Assembly: GCA_945861225.1 (NCBI GenBank)
Contig: CAMATU010000006.1
Span: forward strand, 1 to 44,460
From: Klebsiella pneumoniae
GTDB lineage: Bacteria > Pseudomonadota > Gammaproteobacteria > Ga0077536
Direction: 5' to 3'
Length of the DNA: 44,460 nt
Below are positions 1 through 10,022 of the stretch, piece by piece. A program made the translations under genes and the position numbers. How positions within the stretch are numbered: the stretch's first letter is position 1; each line of letters opens with the position of its first letter. The notes below the pieces were generated by a model, which was not told the origin of the DNA, searched no databases, and saw nothing but the letters and a program-made list of their open reading frames with translations.

Positions 1-35
1 GCTATAGGCTGAATCCGTGACTTGAATAGTGGATA

Positions 36-62
36 GGGCGGAAAAGCGCAGCGCCTTCCGCC
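36..62. repeat. Short palindromic intergenic repeat, copy 1
   Basis: An imperfect palindrome starts with GGGCGGAAAAGCG and ends with CGCCTTCCGCC. It lies just past the stop of the thiolase-like gene. A second copy, in inverted orientation, lies at 33953-33979 and differs at about one base, so this is a dispersed element. It could also act as a transcript-end hairpin for the operon that stops at position 80. Confidence 0.6.
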
Positions 63-79
63 TTATATTCCGATTCTCG

Positions 80-1246
80 TCACTCCCTGCGCATGATTGC
101 CAGCGCCCCGTCACCCATATCGCCATAGCCGGTCACGAGCCCCACCTCAGCCTGTGGCACCTGCGCCGCGCCCGCATCGCCACGCAACTGGCGGACCAAT
201 TCAACGATATGGTTCAAGCCCCACACATGGGCCTGGGAGAGCAGTCCGCCGTGGGTGTTGGTGGGCAGCGCACCGCCTGGCCGCAGGCGTCCATCGGCGA
301 CGAACGGGCCGCCTTCGCCTTTGGCGCAGAAGCCCAAATCCTCGAACTGACGAATTACGGCATAGGTGAAGCAGTCGTAGATTTCGGCGACATCGATATC
401 GCCCGGCGTCACGCCCGCCATCGCGAACGCGCGCGGCGCGGCCTTGGCGAGGCCTAAGCTTGTCATGTCCTCGCGTTGGGTGATCGAATCCGGCGAATCG
501 GGATGGCCCGTTGCCATGCCTGAGAGGAAAATCCGGCGATGCCGCAGATCGGCGGCGCGCGCGGCGCTGCTAATCACCACGGCGGCGCCGCCATCACTTT
601 CCAGACTGCAGTCGAGTAACCGAAAGGGATCGGCGATTAGCCGCGAGTCGCGATGATCCTGCAGGGTGATCGACTTCTTCATAATGGCATTGCTGTTGCG
701 CAGCGCATGTTCGCGGCACGCCACCGCCACCTCGCCGAAATGGGCGACGGTGGTGCCATAAAGATCCATGTGCCGCCGCGCCATGGGGGCATAGAGCTGT
801 GCTGGCGCAATTGCGCCCAGCGGATATTCGAATTCAGTCACGTAGTGAAACTGCGGCATCTGATGGATGCGCGCGCCAGCCTTGTGGGCGGCAGCGGTGA
901 CATTGCGCCCAAAGGTTATCAGCACGTGATTGCATACGCCGGTCGCCAGCGCGGCCGCGGCACTTTGCAGGGCCATCACGGGACTGGCGCCGCCGTGAGG
1001 AATCACGGCCGAGAAGCGTAGGTCAGAGATACCAAAATTTTCGATAAAATCCTCGGCCGTGCCGCTCACGATGCCAATTGGGATAATTCCATCGATATCT
1101 CTGGGCATGAGGCCGGCATCGGCAATCGCCGCGAGCGAGGCTTCGAGCTGGAGTTCAAAAGCGGTCCTGGTCGAGCCGCGAAGATAAGCGGTCTCGCCGA
1201 TTCCGCTGACACAAGCTTGGTCACATAGCGTCATCGCGCGCTTCAC
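80..1246 (-). CDS. Thiolase-like protein (SCP2-thiolase / lipid-transfer family)
   Basis: A 388-residue member of the thiolase fold, closest in look to the SCP2-thiolase or Ltp group that acts on acyl-CoA side chains of sterols and other cyclic substrates. The C-terminal half shows the family pattern IYDCFT (about residue 290) followed by GFCAKGEGGPF and TNTHGGLLSQAH. The usual nucleophilic cysteine near residue 90 is absent: the segment reads HGGASP instead of a VxxxCASG-like motif. This points to a retro-aldolase (Ltp2-like) or other non-thiolytic activity rather than classic thiolysis. Such aldolases normally need a DUF35/OB-fold partner, which is not in this window but could lie to the left. 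The start is GTG, overlapping the stop of the upstream acyl-CoA dehydrogenase (GTGA), so translation is probably coupled; an ATG four codons later is the alternative. It is the last gene of a three-gene minus-strand operon. Confidence 0.85.
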   Translation of the reverse strand: MKRAMTLCDQACVSGIGETAYLRGSTRTAFELQLEASLAAIADAGLMPRDIDGIIPIGIVSGTAEDFIENFGISDLRFSAVIPHGGASPVMALQSAAAALATGVCNHVLITFGRNVTAAAHKAGARIHQMPQFHYVTEFEYPLGAIAPAQLYAPMARRHMDLYGTTVAHFGEVAVACREHALRNSNAIMKKSITLQDHRDSRLIADPFRLLDCSLESDGGAAVVISSAARAADLRHRRIFLSGMATGHPDSPDSITQREDMTSLGLAKAAPRAFAMAGVTPGDIDVAEIYDCFTYAVIRQFEDLGFCAKGEGGPFVADGRLRPGGALPTNTHGGLLSQAHVWGLNHIVELVRQLRGDAGAAQVPQAEVGLVTGYGDMGDGALAIMRRE

Positions 1247-2418
1247 GGCGCATGCCCACTCGCGGGTTTCGGGCGCTTTGGGAGCAGCGAATTTCCAATG
1301 ATTTGCTTCATTACCTCAACCGCGCCGCCGCCGATACGACACATGCGGGCATCCGCAAAGGCGCGCGCAATCGGGGTTTCCCACATATAGCCCCAGCCGC
1401 CAAAAAATTGCAGGCAGCGATCCATGACGCGCCCTTGCAGCTCGGTGGTCACGAGTTTGGCCGCAGCCGCATCGGTGGCATCGAGTTCATGTTGCATGTG
1501 CAGTTCGATGCAGCGATCGACGAACACTCTTTGCGCGAGTACCTCGGCATGCAGTTCAGCCAGCTGAAAGCGGGTGTTCTGGAAATCGCCCAAGGTGTGG
1601 CCGAACATCGCGCGCTCGGCGACATAGTCGATGGTCCAGCGCAACGCAGATTCCGCGCTCGCCACGCCACGAATCGCCTGAATCAGGCGCTCCTGCGAAA
1701 GTTGCGTCATGAGCTGCGCAAAGCCGCCGCCCTCAGTCCCCAGTAGATTGCTGACCGGCACGCGCAGATCAGAAAAAAACAACTCGGAAGTATCCTGCGC
1801 CCTGCAGCCGAGCTTCTCGAGCTTGCGGCCGCGCGCGAAGCCGGGCCGATTGGTCTCGACCAGAATCAAGCTCACCCCTTTACCGCGCGCCTTGGGATCT
1901 GTCTTGCAGGCGAGCACCAACAGATCCGCGCTGTGGCCGTTGGTAATGAAGACTTTCTGTCCGTTGATGACATAGTCCTCTCCGTCGCGTAAGGCTTGGG
2001 TGCGCATCGCCTGCACATCACTCCCCCCGGAAGGTTCGCTCATGCCGAGCGCGACGACTACTTCGCCGGTTGCCATGCGTGGCAACCAGTGCTGCTTTTG
2101 CGCTTCGCTACCGAAATCCACTAAATAGGGCGCGACGATATCGGAGTGCAGATAGAACGTTGGTCCGGTGGCGCCGGCCGCCGCGAATTCCTCAATGAGG
2201 ACGGTGCTATGCAGAAAGTCACCGCCCATGCCACCGAATTCGACGGGCACGTTGCAACACAGCAGCCCCAGATCACCGGCCTTCAGCCACAATTCGCGGG
2301 GAACTTGCCCAGCCTTTTCCCACTCCGCGTGATGCGGCGTCACGTGTTCGGCGATGAAACGCCGTACCGTGTCGCGAAATATCTGGTGTTCAGTGCTGAA
2401 GATTGTGCGGGGAATCAT
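1243..2418 (-). CDS. Acyl-CoA dehydrogenase
   Basis: A 391-residue FAD-dependent acyl-CoA dehydrogenase that introduces an alpha-beta double bond into an acyl-CoA. Family landmarks are ALGMSEPSGGSD (substrate/FAD region, about residue 128), YVINGQKVFITNG (about residue 150), ERAMFG before a conserved phenylalanine-rich segment, and FGGWGYMWETPIAR near residue 340. The usual catalytic glutamate in the IYEGTNEI segment is replaced: the equivalent region reads RIGGGAVEVM. A glutamate in LSQERL (about residue 241) lines up with the alternative catalytic base of isovaleryl-CoA and long-chain dehydrogenases, so the enzyme is probably still active. It follows the enoyl-CoA hydratase by only five bases and overlaps the thiolase-like gene. 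Confidence 0.93.
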   Translation of the reverse strand: MIPRTIFSTEHQIFRDTVRRFIAEHVTPHHAEWEKAGQVPRELWLKAGDLGLLCCNVPVEFGGMGGDFLHSTVLIEEFAAAGATGPTFYLHSDIVAPYLVDFGSEAQKQHWLPRMATGEVVVALGMSEPSGGSDVQAMRTQALRDGEDYVINGQKVFITNGHSADLLVLACKTDPKARGKGVSLILVETNRPGFARGRKLEKLGCRAQDTSELFFSDLRVPVSNLLGTEGGGFAQLMTQLSQERLIQAIRGVASAESALRWTIDYVAERAMFGHTLGDFQNTRFQLAELHAEVLAQRVFVDRCIELHMQHELDATDAAAAKLVTTELQGRVMDRCLQFFGGWGYMWETPIARAFADARMCRIGGGAVEVMKQIIGNSLLPKRPKPASGHAP

Positions 2419-2423
2419 CGTAT

Positions 2424-3185
2424 TTACCGTCCTTGCCAGTTGGCAGGGCGCTTCTCGGCAAACGCCGCCGCCCCTTCGCGCGCGTCCATTGAGGCGATGA
2501 CCGGCCCCGTGATTTCCTGCTGACGCGCGAAGCGCTCCACTAAGGACCAGTCCTGTTGTTCGACCATCACGCGTTTACTGGCCGCGACCGAGAGCGGCGC
2601 ATTAGCGATGATGCGCGCGGCCAGTCGCCGCGCCTCTGTCAGCGCTTCCCCGGGTTCGGTCACGAGATTCAGCAGGCCCAACTGCGCTGCGCGCTCCGCG
2701 CCGATCATGTCGCCCGTCAGCGCGAGTTCCAGTGCAATGCGCGGCGGAATCAAGCGCGGCAGTCGCATTAGTCCGCCACCGCCCGCGACCAGGCCGCGTT
2801 TCGCTTCGGGCAGCCCGAACTGCGCGTTGCGCGCAGCGACTGCCAGATCACAGGTGAGCATTGCCTCAAAACCGCCGGCGAGCGCATAACCTTCCACCGC
2901 GGCGATTAAAGGCTTGCGCGGGGGTGTCATCGAAATGCCGAGTAGGCCGCGCCCTTCCACGCGAATCACTTCGCCGGCCAGGAAGGCTTTCAAGTCCATG
3001 CCCGCACAGAAGGTGCCGCCCGCGCCAGTCAGAATCCCCACCCGCAGATCGTCGCGCGCCTCCAGCTCATCGATGGCCGCAGACACGCCATAGGACACCG
3101 CGCGATTCACCGCATTACGCATTGCTGGCCGGTTGATCGTGATGATCATGAGACCTGCTGCAGATTCGATCAGGACTTCGGACAT
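2424..3185 (-). CDS. Enoyl-CoA hydratase/isomerase (crotonase family)
   Basis: A 253-residue crotonase-fold enzyme, first gene of the minus-strand operon. The oxyanion-hole segment AGGTFCAGMDLKAF (about residue 55) and the helix ALAGGFEAMLTCDLAVAA (about residue 103) are clear. The active-site region FGLPEAKRGLVAGGGG keeps the second glutamate of hydratases, and the first candidate glutamate is in GGFEAM. I chose the ATG at 3185 (MSEVLIES) because AAGGAG lies about ten bases upstream; a longer frame starting at 3242 has no such site and adds a non-family extension. With the dehydrogenase and thiolase-like protein it makes a beta-oxidation-style set; the substrate cannot be told from sequence. 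Confidence 0.92.
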   Translation of the reverse strand: MSEVLIESAAGLMIITINRPAMRNAVNRAVSYGVSAAIDELEARDDLRVGILTGAGGTFCAGMDLKAFLAGEVIRVEGRGLLGISMTPPRKPLIAAVEGYALAGGFEAMLTCDLAVAARNAQFGLPEAKRGLVAGGGGLMRLPRLIPPRIALELALTGDMIGAERAAQLGLLNLVTEPGEALTEARRLAARIIANAPLSVAASKRVMVEQQDWSLVERFARQQEITGPVIASMDAREGAAAFAEKRPANWQGR

Positions 3186-3281
3186 GGTGGAAAACTCCTT
3201 CGCTAAGGCCCGAAGTATAGGGCGAACTAAACTGCAGGCCACTCAGCACGCAATTTGAGTCACATGAGCGGCACCCGCCAC

Positions 3282-3794
3282 TCAGAAATCCAGTTGGGCC
3301 AATGCCGCACAGACACGGCGCCGCAGCGCTCGCTCCGTAAAAGGAAACGCGTGCAGGAAGTCGGCGGCGCTGAGGTCTGAGCGACGCTGCCGCACGTTGC
3401 GTGCCCACCGCGCAGCTGCGACCGGGTCGCCCGCAAGCAGGTGCCCGAGCGCGGCAATCATCGCGATCAAGACATGTGCGCCGGGTGAGCGCGCGGCGCT
3501 TTCACCGAACTCCGCGGCGCGGGTGTATTCGCCGAGCACTACGTGAGCCAGTGCGCGTGTGCCGAGCATGGCATACGCGAGCGGATCCAGCGGACTGAGA
3601 GACCACGCAGTGTCCACGTTGGCAAGTCCTTGCTTGCCGTGCCCGGAAATCGTCTGTGCCCAGGCACGGGCATAAATGCCATGCGCGTAATTCGGATTCA
3701 GCGTAGTTGCACGGTCGAGCCACACCAAGCTGGTCTCAAGATCGCTTTCCAGCCAGTAACTCCGCCCCATTGTAAAATTCGCGAACGGATCGCC
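3282..3794 (-). pseudogene. C-terminal remnant of a TPR regulator/cyclase-like protein
   Basis: About 170 residues of tetratricopeptide-like helices (for example WLDRATTLNPNYAHGIYARA and LSPLDPLAYAMLG). They resemble the C-terminal half of long CadC-like or adenylate-cyclase-like regulators with a TPR tail. No N-terminal DNA-binding or cyclase domain is present. The recognisable part stops abruptly near 3794, where the plus-strand methyltransferase remnant begins, so the gene looks truncated by a rearrangement. A short open frame runs back to 3821 and could still be translated, but I would not call it functional. Confidence 0.6.
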
Positions 3795-3802
3795 CCTCCG
3801 CA

Positions 3803-4084
3803 TGGGGAACCCGCGCGGCACTCGAGCGCTGGTTCGGGGCGGCCGCGACTTCGCTCGACATCCATCCGCGCAAATTCATGTTTCGCTACCTCTCGAGCGA
3901 GCATTTTCTGGCGTACTTTCGCGATTACTATGGCCCCATCCACAAAGCATTTGCCGCGCTCGGTGAGCGCGCGGGCGAGCTCGATAGCGATCTGCGCAAG
4001 CTGCTTCAAGCGCTGAACATCGCTGCCGACGGCTCACTGACAGTGCCCTCAGATTATGTCGCTGTGATCATTCGCAAGGCGTGA
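3803..4084 (+). pseudogene. C-terminal remnant of a SAM-dependent methyltransferase
   Basis: The plus-strand frame from about 3803 (WGTRAALERWFG) through FRYLSSEHFLAYFRDYYGPIH to VPSDYVAVIIRKA matches the C-terminal end of UbiE-like class I methyltransferases. The SAM-binding N-terminal Rossmann half is missing, and the frame is closed by a stop at 3773, just upstream. An ATG at 3878 would give a 68-residue peptide without catalytic motifs. Together with the adjoining TPR remnant it marks a deletion junction. Confidence 0.6.
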
Positions 4085-4302
4085 GTGAGGAGGTTCCCGA
4101 GGCGCAAGGTTCCCGCGTTGGACTAGGAGGCTTTGCTCGGTGCTTAGGCGCCTGGTCTGGTCGGCAGCGCTGGAATAGGGTCTGATATTCTTATGCAATC
4201 TGGGCCAAGGGGAGCGTCTTTAGGAATATGTCACTTGTCACTATGAGGTGGCGGGGTGCGGGCAAAGCAATGCGCGTTGCCGCGAAGTGGTAGGTTAGAG
4301 CC

Positions 4303-4776
4303 ATGGCCTCTCCACGCCCAATTACCGAAACCCAATACCGTCTGATGAAGCCCTTTGCGCGGCTGCTCTCTCGCGCGCAAGTCGCGCTCTATCGCTTCTC
4401 CGGTGGCAAGCTCGGCGCGCGCTTTGGCGGCCGTGATGTCTGTGTGGTACACATGATGGGTGCCAAGAGCGGGCGCAGGCTCGAACTGCCGCTGATGTAT
4501 GTGCCGTATCAAGAAGGTGTAATCCTGGTGGCGTCGTTCGCCGGTGGGCCGCATCATCCAAGCTGGTACTACAACTTGGTCGCGCAGCCACGCATTGAAG
4601 TCGAATGGGGTGGGCAGCGCAAAGTGCTGGTCGCGCGCCGCGCGACTGGCGAGGAGAAGGCTGCGGTGTGGCCGTTGTGCTGCAGGCATTATCCCGATTT
4701 CGATTTGTACCAGCACCGCACGCAGCGGGATATTCCGGTGTTCATCTGCGAAATGCCAGCTGGCGATTCGGCTTAA
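4303..4776 (+). CDS. Deazaflavin-dependent (F420-type) nitroreductase family protein
   Basis: A 157-residue split-barrel protein of the DUF385/Ddn family, in which the mycobacterial members use coenzyme F420 to reduce quinones or nitro compounds. Visible family features are HMMGAKSGRRLELPLMY (about residue 50), ASFAGGPHHPSWYYNLVAQP (about residue 84) and the C-terminal YQHRTQRDIPVFICE. Whether this host makes F420 cannot be seen here, and some proteobacterial members may use FMN or another cofactor. The next gene, a PNPOx-like flavoprotein, follows after 17 bases, so the two probably form an operon. Confidence 0.85.
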   Translation: MASPRPITETQYRLMKPFARLLSRAQVALYRFSGGKLGARFGGRDVCVVHMMGAKSGRRLELPLMYVPYQEGVILVASFAGGPHHPSWYYNLVAQPRIEVEWGGQRKVLVARRATGEEKAAVWPLCCRHYPDFDLYQHRTQRDIPVFICEMPAGDSA

Positions 4777-4793
4777 CCTAGGCTTCTGCGCCA

Positions 4794-5753
4794 ATGACCA
4801 CACCCGAATCTCCACCCTCACCGTTCCACCCCGGCGAACAGGCAATTCTTGATCGCCTTGACCTGCGCGAGCGGATGGCATGGGTTGCGCAGCGGGCGAT
4901 ACGCGACTTCATGCCCGATCAGCACCAGCAGTTTTACGCGCAACTACCATTCGTGCTTACTGGTTCGATCGATGCGCAAGGGCGGCCATGGGCCTCTGTG
5001 CTGGTCGGCGAGCCGGGCTTCATGCAGGCTACCGACCCGCGCACGCTCGAGATTCACGCACAGCCGCGCGCAGGGGATCCACTCGGCGCGGCCCTGGAAC
5101 TTAATGCGCCGCTTGGCTTCCTCGGTATCGAGCTCAACACGCGCCGACGCAATCGGCTGAACGGCCGGGTCGCCGCCTTGCATGCCGCAGGCTTCGCGGT
5201 ACGTGTGGAGCAGACGGTCGGCAACTGTCCCAAATATATTCAGGGACGCGAATTCGAGTGGCGGCGCGCGGCGGATGACCAGCGTCCGCGCGCAGTGGAA
5301 TCTTTGGCGGCACTCGATGCGGAGGCGCGCGCGATGATTTCCAAGGCCGACACTTTTTTCGTCGCCACCCACGCCCCCGCGAGCGCCGAACACACCGCGA
5401 GCACGGATGTTTCTCATCGTGGTGGCCGCGCCGGCTTCGTGCGGATCGAAACGGACGGTAGCCTGCTCATCCCGGATTTCGTCGGTAATAATCTGTTCAT
5501 GACCCTCGGCAATCTGCAGGCCTATCCTCATGCGGGTGTGCTGTTCATCGATTTTCTGCACGGTGATCTCTTGCTGCTGAGCGGTGCCGCGGAAATCGTG
5601 TGGGAGGATGAATCGCTGGCGGCGTTCGATGGTGCGGAACGCGCGTGGCGGCTGCGACCGGCAGCAGGGGTGCGCTTACGCGACGCTTTGCCGCTACGCT
5701 GGATATTTCGCGATTGGTCGCCGGCCTCGCTTGGTACTGGAGGCTGGACGTGA
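4794..5753 (+). CDS. Pyridoxamine 5'-phosphate oxidase-like FMN-binding protein
   Basis: A 319-residue protein of the PNPOx-related split-barrel type. The first half has FVLTGSIDAQGRPWASVLVGEPGF and the second half VSHRGGRAGFVRIETDGSL followed by PDFVGNNLFMTLGNLQAYPHAG, the usual flavin-contacting strands of the family. Members of this group reduce or oxidise small molecules with FMN; some are fused to ferredoxin-reductase domains, but this one stops after the barrel. It sits directly downstream of the deazaflavin-type reductase. No clear Shine-Dalgarno precedes the ATG, which favours translation coupled to the upstream gene. Confidence 0.8.
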   Translation: MTTPESPPSPFHPGEQAILDRLDLRERMAWVAQRAIRDFMPDQHQQFYAQLPFVLTGSIDAQGRPWASVLVGEPGFMQATDPRTLEIHAQPRAGDPLGAALELNAPLGFLGIELNTRRRNRLNGRVAALHAAGFAVRVEQTVGNCPKYIQGREFEWRRAADDQRPRAVESLAALDAEARAMISKADTFFVATHAPASAEHTASTDVSHRGGRAGFVRIETDGSLLIPDFVGNNLFMTLGNLQAYPHAGVLFIDFLHGDLLLLSGAAEIVWEDESLAAFDGAERAWRLRPAAGVRLRDALPLRWIFRDWSPASLGTGGWT

Positions 5754-5875
5754 CGAGTTGGTTGAGTCCCAATAATGCGCAGTGGTAGCGGCGGCCAGTC
5801 TGTTCTGCCAACAGCGCTCAGCACCTTAGGCGTTTACAATCCTCCTACATGCTTTCCTTGAGACACAGGATCCCT

Positions 5876-7708
<1,833 letters not shown>

Positions 7709-7726
7709 CCGCTATACTCCCGCGCA

Positions 7727-8407
7727 ATGACTGCAACCCCCGCTCCCGCCAGACCCTCCGCCTCCGTCGTCGTGGTCCGTGACGGCGCGCAAGCGCTCGA
7801 AGTGCTGCTCGTGCGGCGTAACGAGAAAATTGCGTTTCACGGCGGGGCTTGGGTGTTTCCCGGCGGGCGGGTTGATGACGGTGATAGCGCCGGCTCGACA
7901 GCCTCTGAACTCGACATTGCCAAACGCGCGGCGGTCCGCGAGGCGCTGGAAGAAACCGGTCTGGCGTTGACGGTCGAGGCGATGCTGCCGTTTGCGCACT
8001 GGACGACGCCGGTGGAACTGCCGAAACGGTTCGCGACCTGGTTCTTTGCCGCAGTGCTCGCCGAACCTGCGGAGGTTCAGATCGATAATTCGGAGATTGT
8101 CGATTACCGGTGGATGACGCCTGCCACTGCGCTCGGGCTGCACGTCGCCGGCGAGCTGAATTTGCCCGCGCCAACCTTTGTAACCCTGCTCAATTTCCAA
8201 ACACTTGCGAGCGGCGCCGCGTTGACCGCGCACTTGCGCGACATGGCTATTCAGCATTTTCTGCCGCGACTGGTGTCGCTGGAGGACGGCCGCTGCACCC
8301 TGTATCAGGAAGATGCCGGTTACGAATCGCTCGATTTTCACGCGCCGGGTGCCCGCCACCGCCTGATCATGAAGGGCACCGATTGGGATTATCTCCGCGA
8401 CTTCTAA
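7727..8407 (+). CDS. NUDIX hydrolase
   Basis: A 226-residue NUDIX protein. FPGGRVDDGD (about residue 44) precedes the helix ending AVREALEETGLAL, giving the REUxEExGU core at residues 71-79 that binds the metal for pyrophosphohydrolysis. The C-terminal half (residues 130-226) resembles the extra domain of eukaryote-like NUDIX proteins acting on CoA or related nucleotides, but no CoA-signature is clear. It starts 18 bases after the monooxygenase. A TATACT box at 7713-7718 lies so close to the ATG that a nearly leaderless transcript is possible. Confidence 0.9.
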   Translation: MTATPAPARPSASVVVVRDGAQALEVLLVRRNEKIAFHGGAWVFPGGRVDDGDSAGSTASELDIAKRAAVREALEETGLALTVEAMLPFAHWTTPVELPKRFATWFFAAVLAEPAEVQIDNSEIVDYRWMTPATALGLHVAGELNLPAPTFVTLLNFQTLASGAALTAHLRDMAIQHFLPRLVSLEDGRCTLYQEDAGYESLDFHAPGARHRLIMKGTDWDYLRDF

Positions 8408-8452
8408 ATGACGGAGCGTAAATAGGACCACGCCGTGCCAATCGCGCTCGGC

Positions 8453-8576
8453 AGAGGAGACTGGCCTACGCTACCACTGCGCAAGTCATCCCTGAATTGC
8501 GCAGTTACCGCCCGCGCTGCGCTAATGCCATCCATGGCTCGCTTGCGCGGGAGGCGCGCTCCGGCCAGTCTCCTCT
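8453..8576. repeat. 14-bp perfect inverted repeat enclosing 96 bp
   Basis: AGAGGAGACTGGCC at 8453-8466 is the exact reverse complement of GGCCAGTCTCCTCT at 8563-8576. The interior has a shorter pair around TGCGCA. No protein-coding gene is supported in the stretch from 8408 to 8705. It could be a small non-autonomous element or a structured RNA leader or terminator. The 16 bases at 8589-8604 (TCATGGCCCGTATTTC) recur at 13657-13672. Confidence 0.5.
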
Positions 8577-8705
8577 CCCGACCGCTCGTCATGGCCCGTA
8601 TTTCCGCCCCGCAACTTCTAGTTCAACGGCACCTACCTTCCCATCTGCGCTGAGCGGCGATAAATTATCCAGGCGAATTTCGCACATAGCCAAAGGAGCG
8701 CCGAC

Positions 8706-9893
8706 ATGAGCGGAGCGACCATACTTTACGAGGACCGGGTGACCGAGGGCGTGAACACAACGCTCAAAGGAGAACAGCTGTGGCTGGCACCCGCCGCGCT
8801 GCAAACGACTACCGGTTGGAAACTCGAAACCGAAGGACTGTGCAAAGGCGACGCCTGTGTACGCACGGATCCCAACTGGCTGGATAGCGCGGGCCAGGTG
8901 AATCTTTCCGCCTTCGCGAGCTACCTTGGCCAGCCGGTGATTCGCGATGAGGCGCACAGCGCGTGGGCTTTCGGGACCAGCGTGAACGCGCGGCGCGATG
9001 CGATGTTCTCGCTGAACGCGCCGGATTTCACCTTGCCGGATATTGATGGCAAACCCCATTCTCTATCTGACTATCGCGGAAAAAAAGTTTTCCTCTTTTC
9101 CTGGGGTTCCTACTGAGGCTGCAGCTTCGATCTGTCCGTGTGGCAGGCAGTGTATGCAGATCTTCAGCAAGAGGGCCTTGAGATAATTGCGGTTGCGTTC
9201 GATACCGCCGGTAAAGCGGCAGTCGAAGCCAAGATTCGCGCGGCGGATTGCGCCGAACGTCCGGCCGTGTTGGCCCGGCTCATGGGCTGGTCGCCTGAGC
9301 TGTGGGCGCGCCAGGCGCCACCCACGTATCCCTGTTTGATTGACGAAGCCCACGTGGTCGCTGAGTTGTACGGCATGGTGAATGTGCCGCAGGGCGTGTG
9401 GATCGACGAGGCTGGGCGGATTGTGCGTCCCGCTGAATCGGCTGGCACCAGTGACATGGTGCAGCACATGAATCGCGAAACGTTTGAGATCCCGGATGAG
9501 GTCGCGGCGCTCGGGATGGCCACCCGCAACACCTATATCGACGCACTGCGTGACTGGGTGCGACGTGGGGCCGCCAGTCCCTATGCGCTGCCGCCAGCGG
9601 AAGTTAAGCGGCGTATGCAGGGACCGAGTGAGGCTGATGTGCGCGCCGCAACGCATGTGCGCCTTGGCCGGCATCTCTATATCAAAGGCGAACTCGAAGC
9701 CGCCAAGCATCACTTCCGTGAAGCGGTGCGCCTGTGTCCGCAGAAGTGGAATTATCGTCGACAGTCCAACATGCTCGATCCGCAAAGTGTGGGCGAACTT
9801 AATGCCGGCCCGGATTTCTTCGATACGGTCGATACCCTGATGCGTGAGGGGGTGCCGTTCTATCCGCCGGCGGATTTCAGCATGGCGAGCTGA
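8706..9893 (+). CDS. Redoxin-domain protein with in-frame UGA, candidate selenoprotein
   Basis: One reading frame runs from ATG 8706 to 9893, broken only by TGA at 9114-9116. The ATG has AAGGAG eight bases upstream. The frame spans 395 residues, with residue 137 encoded by the UGA. Residues about 100-260 form an AhpC/TSA-TlpA-like thioredoxin fold: APDFTLPDIDGKPHSLSDY leads to FLFSWGSY-(UGA)-GCSFDLSVWQ. Homologues usually have CGC or CxxC here, so UGA sits at the nucleophilic cysteine and the next cysteine (139) would be the partner. The same frame continues as good thioredoxin sequence (PTYPCLIDEAHVVAELYGMVNVPQGVWIDEAG), then a TPR-like C-terminus (about 320-350). A SECIS-like hairpin follows the UGA. 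The alternative is a nonsense mutation or sequencing error splitting the gene, with a GTG restart at 9138. No sel genes are in the window. Confidence 0.75.
9132..9146 (+). promoter_or_regulatory. Bacterial SECIS-like hairpin after the UGA
   Basis: CUGUCC (9132-9137) pairs with GGCAG (9142-9146), leaving U9135 bulged and a four-base GUGU loop. The loop starts 21 bases after the UGA. The E. coli fdhF element has the same plan: a short stem with a bulged U two pairs below a loop containing GU, about 17 bases after the UGA. A longer alternative pairing GATCTG (9129-9134) with CAGATC (9157-9162) also exists. I folded this by eye. Confidence 0.5.
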
Positions 9894-9904
9894 GCACACG
9901 ACGC

Positions 9905-9931
9905 ACGTCGGGCGGAAGCACCTCCCGACGT
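9905..9931. terminator. Hairpin after the redoxin gene
   Basis: ACGTCGGG (9905-9912) is complementary to CCCGACGT (9924-9931), with an eleven-base loop, beginning twelve bases after the redoxin stop codon. No U-tract follows, so if it ends transcription it is not a classic intrinsic terminator. Confidence 0.35.
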
Positions 9932-10022
9932 GTGCCGAACGGCTTAACAGCGATAGCTCCCTAATTCGAGTAAATGCCAAGCTTGTCGCCATTAGTACCA
10001 CTGGCATATAGGATTTCTCTCA

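Noticed and set aside
9138..9893. Separate gene starting at GTG 9138
   Set aside because: It would begin inside the thioredoxin fold after the redox site and has no ribosome site; the full frame through UGA explains both halves better.
9063..10007. 314-residue minus-strand frame
   Set aside because: It is a shadow of the redoxin gene, with His/Arg-rich sequence and no domain.
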